42,061 nt of DNA, taken from the NCBI GenBank assembly GCA_943370145.1, contig CALRPY020000037.1:1-42061 (forward strand), in the 5' to 3' direction. The notes below the pieces were generated by a model. It was not told the DNA's origin and did no database searches. It saw nothing but the letters and a program-made list of their open reading frames with translations. Positions 15,149 to 23,000 of this stretch are shown in pieces (position 1 is the first letter of the stretch; each line of letters opens with the position of its first letter). A program made the translations under genes and the position numbers. The DNA comes from Ga0077536 sp943370145. Lineage in GTDB: Bacteria; Pseudomonadota; Gammaproteobacteria; Ga0077536.

Positions 15149-15835
15149 TCAGTGGCCGGCGCCGCGCTCGCGGGGTGTCCGGGGTTTCGGCGCGGTCCCG
15201 GCCAGGGCTCCCAGCGGGCCCCTGCTCGTGCGCAGGGCCGCGAGCCCCAGCACGCACTCGCGCAAGGGCAGGGCGGCGCCGCCCTGCCGGGCGGTCTGTG
15301 CCAGGGCGGGGTTGCCGGCGGCGGCGATGGCGAACAGCAGTCTCCGCAGCTCGGGGGGCGGGTTGGTCTGGAAGTTTCCGCTCTGCGCTATCAGCAGGCC
15401 GAAGCCGCGCATCCACTGCCGCAGTCGAAGCTGCGCGCTTTCGCCGCGCACGTGGCACTCCGCCGCATCGAGCACCGACACGAATGCCGGTGGCTGCGCC
15501 AGGAGCCGGGCGTCGTGGGCGCGCATGAAGCCCATCACGAGTTCGAGGAATTCCGCGAATGCCTGGCCCGATCTCAGCAGCGCCGGCACCCGCCAGCCGC
15601 GATCGTTCCAGAGGTAGGGCAGCCACACCCCGGGACGCAGCGCGAGTGGCAGGACCAGCAGCGCGCACAGCAGGCCCTCGAGTTCATGGATGCTCAGGCA
15701 GCCGTCGGGCCACTCGTCGCGCCGCGTCCACGCCACGAGGGCCCGCAGCTCCGCCGGGCCGAACGGGCGCAGGCCCACTGTTTCCAGGTCGGGGACGTGA
15801 ATCTCGGGCGCTCGCTCGACCCGGACGGTGCGCAT
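15149..15835 (-). CDS. UPF0149 (YgfB/YecA-like) family protein
   Basis: A 228-residue protein with the UPF0149 core: SIHELEGLLCALLVLPLALR followed by WLPYLWNDRGW (residues 45-80) and a helical region containing FAEFLELVMGFM. The family is common in gammaproteobacteria; its biochemical role is poorly defined, and many members have a C-terminal SEC-C zinc motif, which is absent here. The ATG shares its A with the TGA stop of pckG (TGATG), so translation is coupled to PEPCK. The C-terminus is basic and low-complexity (APKPRTPRERGAGH). Confidence 0.75.
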   Translation of the reverse strand: MRTVRVERAPEIHVPDLETVGLRPFGPAELRALVAWTRRDEWPDGCLSIHELEGLLCALLVLPLALRPGVWLPYLWNDRGWRVPALLRSGQAFAEFLELVMGFMRAHDARLLAQPPAFVSVLDAAECHVRGESAQLRLRQWMRGFGLLIAQSGNFQTNPPPELRRLLFAIAAAGNPALAQTARQGGAALPLRECVLGLAALRTSRGPLGALAGTAPKPRTPRERGAGH

Positions 15836-17685
15836 CAGCGCGGTGCCCCGGCGCGCAACCGATGGTCGAGCAACTGGTGCTTCATGTGCAGGGGGCGGGG
15901 CAGGCGGGCGCCGATCCGTTCGAACCACTCGGCGTGCAGATCGATTTCCCGCGCCCACGCCGATTCGTCGAGATGCGTGAGCGCATCGAACTCCTCGGGC
16001 CGGACGTCGCTGCCCGTCCAGTCGATGTCGTCAAAGCCGGGGATCCAGCCGATGTCCGTCTCGCGTGCGCCGGCGCGACCGCGGACCCGCTCGACCATCC
16101 ATTTCAGCACCCGCATGTTCTCGCCGAAGCCGGGCCAGGCGAATTCGCCGCGCTCGTTCGTGCGGAACCAGTTGACGCAGAAGATGCGGGGCTTGGCCTT
16201 GATCGCGCGCCCCATGCGCAGCCAGTGATTGAAGTAGTCGCCGATGTGATAACCGCAGAACGGCAGCATGGCGAAGGGATCGCGGCGGACGACGCCCTGC
16301 TCGCCCGCGGCGGCGGCGGTCGTCTCGGAGCCGAGCGTGGCGGCCATGTAGACGCCGAAATTCCAGTTGAATGCCTCGTAGACGAGCGGCACCGTGGTGG
16401 CGCGCCGGCCACCGAAGACGAAGGCGGAAATCGGCACGCCCGCCGGATTCTCCCACTCGGGATCGATCGACGGGCATTGGCGTGCAGGCGCGGTGAAGCG
16501 TGCGTTCGGATGCGCCGCCTTGCGGCCCGTTGCGCGGGCGAGTTCCGGCGTCCAGTCCTTGCCGGTCCAGTCGATGAGATGCGCCGGTGGCTGCCTGGTC
16601 ATCCCTTCCCACCACACGTCGCCGTCGTCGGTCAGCGCAACGTTGGTGAAGATGACGTTCTCGCGCAGGGTCGCCATCGCGTTGTAGTTGGTCGCCTCCG
16701 AGGTGCCGGGCGCGACGCCGAAAAAGCCCGCCTCTGGATTGATCGCATACAGGCGGCCGTCCGCGCCGGGCTTGATCCACGCGATGTCGTCGCCGACCGT
16801 CGTGACCTTCCAGCCGTCGAACGGCTTCGGCGGAATGAGCATCGCGAAATTCGTCTTGCCGCAGGCGGACGGGAAGGCGGCGGCGATGTAGGTTTTCTCG
16901 CCGGCGGGGTTCTCCACCCCGAGGATCAGCATGTGCTCGGCGAGCCAGCCCTCGTCGCGCGCCATGCTGGACGCGATGCGCAGCGCGAAGCACTTCTTGC
17001 CCAGCAGCGCGTTGCCCCCATAGCCGGAGCCGTAGGACCAGATCTCGCGCGTTTCCGGGAAGTGCACGATGTACTTGGTCGAGCGGTTGCAGGGCCAGGG
17101 CACATCCTGCTCGCCGTCGGCGAGCGGCGCCCCGACCGAATGGATGCACGGCACGAAGGCACCATCCGTGCCGAGCACGTCGAGGACGGGCGCGCCCATC
17201 CGGGTCATGGTCCGCATGTTGACGACGACATAGGGGCTGTCGGTGATTTCGACGCCGACGTGCGCGATGGGGCTGCCGACGGGCCCCATCGAAAACGGAA
17301 TGACGTACAGGGTCCGTCCGGCCATGCAGCCCTGGAACAGCGACTGCAACCTGGCCTGCATCTGTTGCGGGTCTTCCCAGTTGTTGGTGGGGCCCGCGTC
17401 TTCCTGGCGCAGCGAACAGACGAAGGTCCGGTCTTCCACGCGGGCGACGTCGCTGGGATCCGAACGCGCGAGGTAGGAATTCCTGCGCAGGGCGGGGTTC
17501 AGCCTGACGAGCGTGCCACTGTCGACCATCTCCCCGCACAGGCGCTCGTACTCGGCCTGCGAACCGTCGGCCCAGTGGACGTGCCGCGGCTGGGTCAGCG
17601 TCGCGATCCCGGCGACCCACTCCAGCAGGCGGCGGTGGGCCAGGCCGGCCGGCGCGCCAATGGTTTCAGGGCTGAACATTTTCAT
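15835..17685 (-). CDS. pckG: Phosphoenolpyruvate carboxykinase (GTP)
   Basis: A 616-residue GTP-type PEPCK, converting oxaloacetate and GTP to phosphoenolpyruvate, GDP and CO2 for gluconeogenesis. Signatures: the kinase-1 P-loop FPSACGKTNFAML near residue 284, including the reactive cysteine of GTP-PEPCKs, then GDDIAWIKPGADG, NPEAGFFGVAPGTS, and FGGRRATTVPLVYEAFNW near 434. Length and sequence match the family throughout. Growth on acids or ketones, as the surrounding genes imply, would need this enzyme. It shares a TGATG junction with the UPF0149 gene. The RHH regulator upstream is on the same strand, 82 bp away, and could be read together with it. Confidence 0.97.
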   Translation of the reverse strand: MKMFSPETIGAPAGLAHRRLLEWVAGIATLTQPRHVHWADGSQAEYERLCGEMVDSGTLVRLNPALRRNSYLARSDPSDVARVEDRTFVCSLRQEDAGPTNNWEDPQQMQARLQSLFQGCMAGRTLYVIPFSMGPVGSPIAHVGVEITDSPYVVVNMRTMTRMGAPVLDVLGTDGAFVPCIHSVGAPLADGEQDVPWPCNRSTKYIVHFPETREIWSYGSGYGGNALLGKKCFALRIASSMARDEGWLAEHMLILGVENPAGEKTYIAAAFPSACGKTNFAMLIPPKPFDGWKVTTVGDDIAWIKPGADGRLYAINPEAGFFGVAPGTSEATNYNAMATLRENVIFTNVALTDDGDVWWEGMTRQPPAHLIDWTGKDWTPELARATGRKAAHPNARFTAPARQCPSIDPEWENPAGVPISAFVFGGRRATTVPLVYEAFNWNFGVYMAATLGSETTAAAAGEQGVVRRDPFAMLPFCGYHIGDYFNHWLRMGRAIKAKPRIFCVNWFRTNERGEFAWPGFGENMRVLKWMVERVRGRAGARETDIGWIPGFDDIDWTGSDVRPEEFDALTHLDESAWAREIDLHAEWFERIGARLPRPLHMKHQLLDHRLRAGAPR

Positions 17686-17767
17686 CTGCTGCGATTCTCC
17701 AGCGTTGGGGCGGGGGGAGCGGGGCCGCGTGCGTGATGTCCGCGTCAGCGCGGGACGCGGCGCGTGT

Positions 17768-17959
17768 TCAGGTTGTCGCGGAGGATTCGGGTGATGGCGC
17801 CCACGGCTTGCCGGTGCGTTCCTCGATGTAGGTCCTGATCAGCCGTCGCACCACCTGGGATGGCGTGCTGTCTTCCTCCTCGCAGAGCCGTTCGAAGGTG
17901 GACTTCTTGCGGGGGTCGATGAGGATGGTGAGACGCGCCGTGCGGTCTTCTCTGGGCAT
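17768..17959 (-). CDS. Ribbon-helix-helix (CopG-like) regulator
   Basis: A 63-residue basic protein. Residues 8-16 (ARLTILIDP) form the predicted DNA-contacting beta strand, followed by two helices (KKSTFERLCEEEDS and PSQVVRRLIRTYIEER), the standard RHH layout. Such proteins bind DNA as dimers. The AT-rich 63-bp gap upstream, shared with the divergent spermidine synthase-like gene, holds a TAATC/GATTA inverted repeat that may be its site. No toxin gene adjoins it, so an antitoxin role is not indicated. pckG lies downstream. Confidence 0.75.
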   Translation of the reverse strand: MPREDRTARLTILIDPRKKSTFERLCEEEDSTPSQVVRRLIRTYIEERTGKPWAPSPESSATT

Positions 17960-17993
17960 GATGCAGCCTGCCGGTTGGATTTGCAGTAAAGTC

Positions 17994-18015
17994 TAATCAG
18001 ATGATAATAGGATTA
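17994..18015. promoter_or_regulatory. Inverted-repeat operator candidate in a divergent AT-rich promoter
   Basis: TAATC (17994-17998) and GATTA (18011-18015) are separated by 12 bp, in the only AT-rich stretch of this region, just upstream of the ATG at 18023 and 35 bp from the RHH start. RHH proteins often bind such short repeats and control themselves. Inference from position and symmetry only. Confidence 0.35.
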
Positions 18016-18022
18016 CAATTTA

Positions 18023-18808
18023 ATGCGACTTGAGTGGTCAGGCCGGAGCGAAGGAGCGCACACAGCAGCCGTGAGCAAGATTCCCCAACCGTTCGTCCTC
18101 ACGAGTGCGGACTACAGGACCCTGCACTTTTCCGTCCGCGGCACCCAGAGCCAGATGGACACCCGGCGCCCGGATGCGCTGGACCTCGAATACACGCGCT
18201 TGATGATGGGCTTCCTGCTGTTCAGGCCCGCGCCCGCCCGCATCCTGATGCTCGGGCTCGGCGGCGGCTCGCTGGCCAAATTCTGTCACCGTCACCTGCC
18301 GGCGGCGGATATCACGGTGGTCGAGATCAATCCGCACGTGATCGCCCTGCGCGACGAGTTCCACGTGCCCGCCGACGGCGCGCGCTTCAGGGTCCTCCTG
18401 GACGATGGCGCCGACTTCGTGCGCCGCGGCCGCGGCCGCTTCGACGTGCTGCTCGCCGACGCCTACGACCCGACCGGGCTGCCGCGCCGGCTCGGCACCC
18501 GCAGGCATTATGTCGATTGCGCGGCCAGCCTCGCGCCGGCCGGGCTGCTGGTCGCCAACCTGCATGTCGACAGCGGGGATTACGCGCGTCAGGTTGCCCG
18601 TATGCGGACCGTATTCGGTGAGCACACCCTGGTGGTCGGGGACGCGGAGGGAGGACATGGCATCGTGTTCGCCAGCCGCGCCCCGCTGCACGTGTCCGAC
18701 CCCGCGGTCTGGTCCGGGCTCGCCGCGGCGGCGGACGCGCGCGAGCGCGCCCTGTTCGAAGGCTCGCTCGCGCGCGTGCGGTCCGCCCACGCGGGACAGC
18801 GCGCATGA
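18023..18808 (+). CDS. Spermidine synthase-like (SpeE family) protein
   Basis: A 261-residue aminopropyltransferase/methyltransferase-fold protein. The cofactor-binding region is ILMLGLGGGSLAKF (about residues 73-86) with the acidic ribose-binding residue in ITVVEINPHV; the segment DDGADFVRRGRGRFDVLLADAYDPTG contains the family aspartates. The short N-terminal domain and lack of the usual gatekeeping residues are typical of SpeE-like proteins of undefined substrate. The ATG at 18023 has an AGGA-like site upstream; a GTG at 18071 is the alternative start. The stop overlaps the SulP start (ATGA), indicating coupled expression. True polyamine synthesis is possible but not shown. Confidence 0.75.
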   Translation: MRLEWSGRSEGAHTAAVSKIPQPFVLTSADYRTLHFSVRGTQSQMDTRRPDALDLEYTRLMMGFLLFRPAPARILMLGLGGGSLAKFCHRHLPAADITVVEINPHVIALRDEFHVPADGARFRVLLDDGADFVRRGRGRFDVLLADAYDPTGLPRRLGTRRHYVDCAASLAPAGLLVANLHVDSGDYARQVARMRTVFGEHTLVVGDAEGGHGIVFASRAPLHVSDPAVWSGLAAAADARERALFEGSLARVRSAHAGQRA

Positions 18809-20490
18809 TCGCCGCCCTCGAGGCCCGGCGTGCCGGGCTCTATGCCCGCCACCACTGGCTCCCCAACATCGTCGCCGGCGTGATCGTGGGCGTGGTCGCG
18901 CTGCCGCTCGCGATGGCGTTCGCGATTGCCTCCGGCGCACGCCCCGAACAGGGGATCTACACCGCCATCATCAGCGGCGGCATCGTCTCCCTCGCCGGCG
19001 GCAGCCGGCTGCAGATCGCCGGACCGACCGGGGCCTTCATCGCGATCCTGGCGGGCATCACCGCCGAATACGGAATCGCCGGGCTGCAGGTCGCGACCCT
19101 GATGGCGGGCATCATGCTCGTGTGCATGGGGGTCGCGCGCATGGGCGGGGTCATCAAGTTCATTCCGTCCCCGGTGATCGTCGGTTTCACGTCCGGGATC
19201 GGTGTCATCATTTTCGTCGGCCAGTGGCGTGATTTCCTGGGCCTGCCACCCGTGGGCGGGCAACACTTCCACGAGAAGCTCTGGCAACTCCTGCTGAATC
19301 TCCCCGCATTCCACCCGGCGACCGCCGGTCTCGCGGTGCTGAGCCTGCTGCTGGTGATCTTCGCGCCCCGCCTCAAGGTCCTGGCCCGCGTGCCGGGTCC
19401 GCTCGTGGCGATGGTCGTCGCCACCGTGCTCTGCTCGGTGCTGGACCTCGAGGGCGTGGCGACCATCGGCTCGGCCTTCGGCGGGATCCCGCGCGGCTTG
19501 CCGACATTCACCGCGCCGGACCTGTCGCTGACCCAGGTCATCACGCTGATCGGGCCCGCGTTCACGATTGCGATGCTGGGCGCCATCGAATCCCTGCTGT
19601 CCGCGGTCGTCGCCGACGGCATGGCGGGCACGCGGCACGATTCGAACCAGGAGCTGATCGGCCAGGGGCTTGCGAACATCGCCGCACCGCTGTTCGGCGG
19701 CTTCGCCGCGACCGGCGCCATCGCGCGCACGGCGACGAATATCCGCAACGGCGCCAGCAGTCCACTCGCCGGCGTGGTCCACGCGCTGACGCTGCTGGCG
19801 GTGCTGCTGTTCCTGGCGCCGCTGGCGTCCGACATTCCGCTGGCCGCACTGTCGGCGATCCTTTTCGTGGTCGCCTGGAACATGAGCGAGGTCCGGCACT
19901 TCTCCCACATCCTCACGCGCGCGCCGACGGCCGACCGCGTGGTGCTCGTGATCACGTTCCTGTTGACGGTGTTCGCCGATCTCGTCGTCGCGGTCAATGT
20001 CGGCGTGATCCTTGCGGTGCTGCACTTCATGCGGCGCATGGCCGCATCGGTCGAGACGGAAAAGCTGGGCGGCAGCGAACTGCAGGCCGAGCTCCGCCAG
20101 GCCGGCTTCGCCGCACTGCCTCCCGGCGTCGTCGTCTACGAGATTACCGGGCCGATGTTCTTCGGGGCGGTCGAGAACCTGGAACGCGCGCTGCTCCAGA
20201 CGCACACGGATCCGGCGGTGCTCGTCATCCGCCTCAGGCGGGTGCCCTTCATCGACATCACCGGCATCCAGAGCCTGCAGGAAGCCATCGGGCAGCTGCA
20301 GCGGCGCGGCGTCAGGGTGCTCGTCTGCGAGGCCAACGCCCGCGTGCGCGCCAAGCTCGTCAAGGCCGGGCTGTTCGAGACGCTGCCGGCCTGGGACTGC
20401 GTGGAGGAGTTCGCGCAGGCGCTCGCGCAGGTGGCCCCGCCCACGGCTGATCGACCGGGCCTGTCCGTGGTCAAGGATGCGACGCCATGA
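18805..20490 (+). CDS. SulP family inorganic anion transporter with STAS domain
   Basis: A 561-residue inner-membrane transporter. Residues 1-400 hold about 10-12 hydrophobic helices with the SulP pattern: LPLAMAFAIASGARPEQGIY near 32 and LAGGSRLQIAGPTGAFIAIL near 65. The cytoplasmic STAS domain follows (about residues 435-545; VVYEITGPMFFGAVENL and LVIRLRRVPFIDITGIQSLQ). SulP members move sulfate, bicarbonate, oxalate or other anions, and the ion is not readable here. The ATG lies inside the stop of the spermidine synthase-like gene. The GTP cyclohydrolase II-like gene follows after 46 bp. A functional theme for the three is not obvious. Confidence 0.9.
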   Translation: MIAALEARRAGLYARHHWLPNIVAGVIVGVVALPLAMAFAIASGARPEQGIYTAIISGGIVSLAGGSRLQIAGPTGAFIAILAGITAEYGIAGLQVATLMAGIMLVCMGVARMGGVIKFIPSPVIVGFTSGIGVIIFVGQWRDFLGLPPVGGQHFHEKLWQLLLNLPAFHPATAGLAVLSLLLVIFAPRLKVLARVPGPLVAMVVATVLCSVLDLEGVATIGSAFGGIPRGLPTFTAPDLSLTQVITLIGPAFTIAMLGAIESLLSAVVADGMAGTRHDSNQELIGQGLANIAAPLFGGFAATGAIARTATNIRNGASSPLAGVVHALTLLAVLLFLAPLASDIPLAALSAILFVVAWNMSEVRHFSHILTRAPTADRVVLVITFLLTVFADLVVAVNVGVILAVLHFMRRMAASVETEKLGGSELQAELRQAGFAALPPGVVVYEITGPMFFGAVENLERALLQTHTDPAVLVIRLRRVPFIDITGIQSLQEAIGQLQRRGVRVLVCEANARVRAKLVKAGLFETLPAWDCVEEFAQALAQVAPPTADRPGLSVVKDATP

Positions 20491-20536
20491 GACGTCACGC
20501 GCCGGCACTGCGGCCCGCGTCGCGTAAAGCGGCGGC

Positions 20537-21394
20537 GTGCAGGGCGGGCGGCGCGCCAGACCGTGGGGATCCGGGCAAGCCAAGCGCGTGTTCACCTACC
20601 TGAATCCCGCGCTGCGCGCGCGACTCGGGAACGCGGATTACCTGGCATGCGTCGATCGCCAGGGGCGGCCGGTGCCGGCGGACGACGCACGCGCGCACCT
20701 GTCCATGCTCGGTCCGATTCCGATTCCCCGCCGGATGGCGCACGGCACGGTGCTGTTCGACTGGTATCCGTTCGTGCGCCGCACCGAGCTTGGCGCGATC
20801 ATGCAGCTCATCCGAGCGGCCGACGCGGACACGCTGCGCGCGTTGCTGGAGCGCTCGATGACCGTGAACTCCGTGCTGGCCCTGCCGGGTTTCGCGGAGG
20901 CGCCGACGCCGCTCGTGCGGCTGCATTCCTGCTGCCTGACCGGTGACGTGTTCGGTTCCCGGCGCTGCGATTGTGGGCCCCAGCTGGCGCGGGCGTTCGA
21001 CATGCTGGTCGCGGCCGGGGACGGCGCCGTCATCTACATGGCGGGGCACGAGGGGCGCGGCATCGGGCTGTGGGCCAAGGCGGTGACCTACCTGCTGCAG
21101 GACGAGGGGCGGGACACCTTCGAGGCCAACGCGGCACTGGGCCTGCCGGACGATCCGCGTGATTTCGCCGACGCCGCCATTGCCCTGCGCTACCTGCGTC
21201 GTGACCGGGCCATCCGGCTGTTGTCCAACAATCCGGACAAACGCGGGCAGCTGGAACGCCACGGGCAGCCCGTCAGCGAACTCGTGCCGCTGCTCGCGGG
21301 CGTCTGCGAACACAATGCGCGTTACCTGCGGGCGAAGCGGGGGCGCGGCCACGCCATCCCGCACGACGGATTGGCGTTTCCGGCCGACGACTGA
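20537..21394 (+). CDS. GTP cyclohydrolase II-like protein
   Basis: A protein of up to 285 residues resembling RibA, which opens the GTP ring in the first step of riboflavin synthesis. The zinc-binding region is well preserved: RLHSCCLTGDVFGSRRCDCG (about residues 132-151, all three Cys present). The next motif reads GHEGRGIGLWAKAVTYLLQD, where bacterial RibA has QEGRGIGL, and the C-terminal IRLLSNNPDKRGQLERHG matches the GTP-binding segment. There is an N-terminal region of about 110 residues not typical of short RibA enzymes. The Gln-to-His change and the operon with SulP, away from other rib genes, suggest a paralogue rather than the housekeeping enzyme. The start is uncertain: GTG at 20537 or GTG at 20588; no ATG precedes the domain. 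Confidence 0.78.
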   Translation: MQGGRRARPWGSGQAKRVFTYLNPALRARLGNADYLACVDRQGRPVPADDARAHLSMLGPIPIPRRMAHGTVLFDWYPFVRRTELGAIMQLIRAADADTLRALLERSMTVNSVLALPGFAEAPTPLVRLHSCCLTGDVFGSRRCDCGPQLARAFDMLVAAGDGAVIYMAGHEGRGIGLWAKAVTYLLQDEGRDTFEANAALGLPDDPRDFADAAIALRYLRRDRAIRLLSNNPDKRGQLERHGQPVSELVPLLAGVCEHNARYLRAKRGRGHAIPHDGLAFPADD

Positions 21395-21413
21395 CGCCGC
21401 CGCGCCGGGCCGC

Positions 21414-22187
21414 TCAGAGCGCCTGACCGAAGCTCCGGATGTCGAGCAGCGTCGCGCTGATGTGGCCGGCCTTCAGCGTCGCGTCGTCCGTGTCCGGCGC
21501 CGCATCGATGTCGGCATGCGCGAGCCCGAACAGGAACTGGTCGCCGCGCTGCTGGAAGCAGTTCCGGTAGGTGCTGAAGCCGAGCCGCGCGCGGCGGATC
21601 TCCGGCTCGTGCGGCGTCACGATCGGGAAGTTCACGTTCCAGGTCGTGCGCTCATCGAGATGGGATTCGACGAATTCATGCCACACGCGCGGCAGCAGCA
21701 CGGCCAGCGAGCGTCGCAGCGCCTCGGCGGTGTCGTCCCGGAAACCGCGATGCCGATCCCAGTGGATGAAATCCTCGCGCGACAGCTCCTGCGACAGCGC
21801 GAGCGCCGGCAGGCCGGCGATGTTCGCCTCGAGGCAGGCGCCGACGGTGCCGGACGCATACACGAAGCCGAGCCCGACGTTCTTGCCGATGTTGATACCC
21901 GACACCACGATGTCCGGCCGCTCTTCGAGCAGGTTGTAGAGCGCGAGGTTCACGCAGTCCGCCGGCGTGCCGGTGACGGACCAGGCCGGCGCGTCGTGGA
22001 TCGTGATGCGCTCGGCGTAGACCGGCCCGTAGCGCGTCATCGACTTGCCCTTCCAGCTCTGTTCGGTGGCGGGCACGACGATGTGCAGTTCGCCAAGCTG
22101 GCGCAGCGCGTCGATTGCGCGGTGGAACAGCGGCGAGTCGTGGCTGTCGTCGTTGGTCAGCAGGATGCGGGGCTGGCGGTTCGGCAT
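21414..22187 (-). CDS. surE: 5'/3'-nucleotidase SurE
   Basis: A 257-residue SurE-family metal-dependent nucleotidase, cleaving phosphate from nucleoside monophosphates. N-terminal metal-binding LLTNDDSHDSP (residues 9-19), then WSVTGTPADCVNLAL near 69, and SGINIGKNVGLGFVYASGTVGACLEA near 95 are the family motifs. A good AGGAAAG ribosome site precedes the ATG. It is not beside pcm or rpoS, the common SurE partners, and may be a paralogue. A SpoU methyltransferase gene follows on the same strand but after a gap of 93 bp. Confidence 0.9.
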   Translation of the reverse strand: MPNRQPRILLTNDDSHDSPLFHRAIDALRQLGELHIVVPATEQSWKGKSMTRYGPVYAERITIHDAPAWSVTGTPADCVNLALYNLLEERPDIVVSGINIGKNVGLGFVYASGTVGACLEANIAGLPALALSQELSREDFIHWDRHRGFRDDTAEALRRSLAVLLPRVWHEFVESHLDERTTWNVNFPIVTPHEPEIRRARLGFSTYRNCFQQRGDQFLFGLAHADIDAAPDTDDATLKAGHISATLLDIRSFGQAL

Positions 22188-22280
22188 TGATTCTTTCCTG
22201 TGCGTGGCGCAGTGAGTCTGGCCGTCCGGCCGGCCTGTCGCAAGACCGGGCGCCGGCAGCCAGCATGGCTCGCCGCGGCC

Positions 22281-23000
22281 TCAGCGGTTCAATTCGTAGA
22301 CGCAGATATTGACGACCGACGCGAGGTTCAGGGACTCGATCGCGCCGCAGCCGGGCACGGTGTAGGACTGCGCGCCCAGTGCGGCCAGCGGCTCGCGCGG
22401 CAGGCCGCGGGCTTCATTTCCGAACACGTAGCAGTCATGGGCCCCGAAGCCACCGGCCGGCAGGGCCGCGCCGTGCGTGTCGAGGCAGGCGATGCGCGCG
22501 TGGCGAGCGCGCAATGAATCCAGCGTGACGTCCGTTTCGACCGGCACGTGGAATATCGCACCCATGCTCGCGCGCACGACCTTCGGGTTGTGGGGGTCGA
22601 CGCTGCCGGGGCTCAGCAGGCAACGGAAACCGCCGAACCACGCGAGGCTGCGCAGGATGGTGCCCAGATTGCCCGGATCCTGGACTTCGTGCAGATAGAT
22701 CGCGCGCTCGCCGGGGCGCGGCGCGGCTGCCGGCAGGATCGGCACCACCGCGACGATTCCCTGCGGCGTGCGGGTGTCCGCGATCCGTGCCATCTGCTGC
22801 CCGGTGAGCACCCGCGTCGCGAATGGGCCCTGCCAGTCCGCATGCTGTTGCGCCACGTACAGCGTGGAGGACAGCAGCGCGGGGCACCGCCGCGCCGCCT
22901 TCTGCAGTTCGATGACGAGGTGCTCGCCCTCCACGAGGAAGTAGCCGAGCGCGTCGCGATACTTCTTCTGGTGGAGCTTCCTGACGTCCTCGAGTTTCAT
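22281..23000 (-). CDS. TrmH/SpoU family RNA 2'-O-methyltransferase
   Basis: A 239-residue SPOUT methyltransferase. An N-terminal substrate-binding segment (KLHQKKYRDALGYFLVEGEHLVIE) precedes the knotted catalytic domain, with motif 1 around LHEVQDPGNLGTILRSLAWFG (about 101-121), motif 2 YVFGNEARGLPREPL and motif 3 VPGCGAIESLNLASVVNICVYEL. These enzymes methylate ribose in tRNA or rRNA using S-adenosylmethionine; the target base is unknown. Its ATG overlaps the TGA of the flavoprotein gene (ATGA), so the two are translated together. Confidence 0.88.
   Translation of the reverse strand: MKLEDVRKLHQKKYRDALGYFLVEGEHLVIELQKAARRCPALLSSTLYVAQQHADWQGPFATRVLTGQQMARIADTRTPQGIVAVVPILPAAAPRPGERAIYLHEVQDPGNLGTILRSLAWFGGFRCLLSPGSVDPHNPKVVRASMGAIFHVPVETDVTLDSLRARHARIACLDTHGAALPAGGFGAHDCYVFGNEARGLPREPLAALGAQSYTVPGCGAIESLNLASVVNICVYELNR

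Noticed and set aside
17768..17959. Antitoxin of a toxin-antitoxin pair
   Set aside because: No toxin-like gene adjoins the RHH gene; its neighbours are pckG and a divergent metabolic gene.
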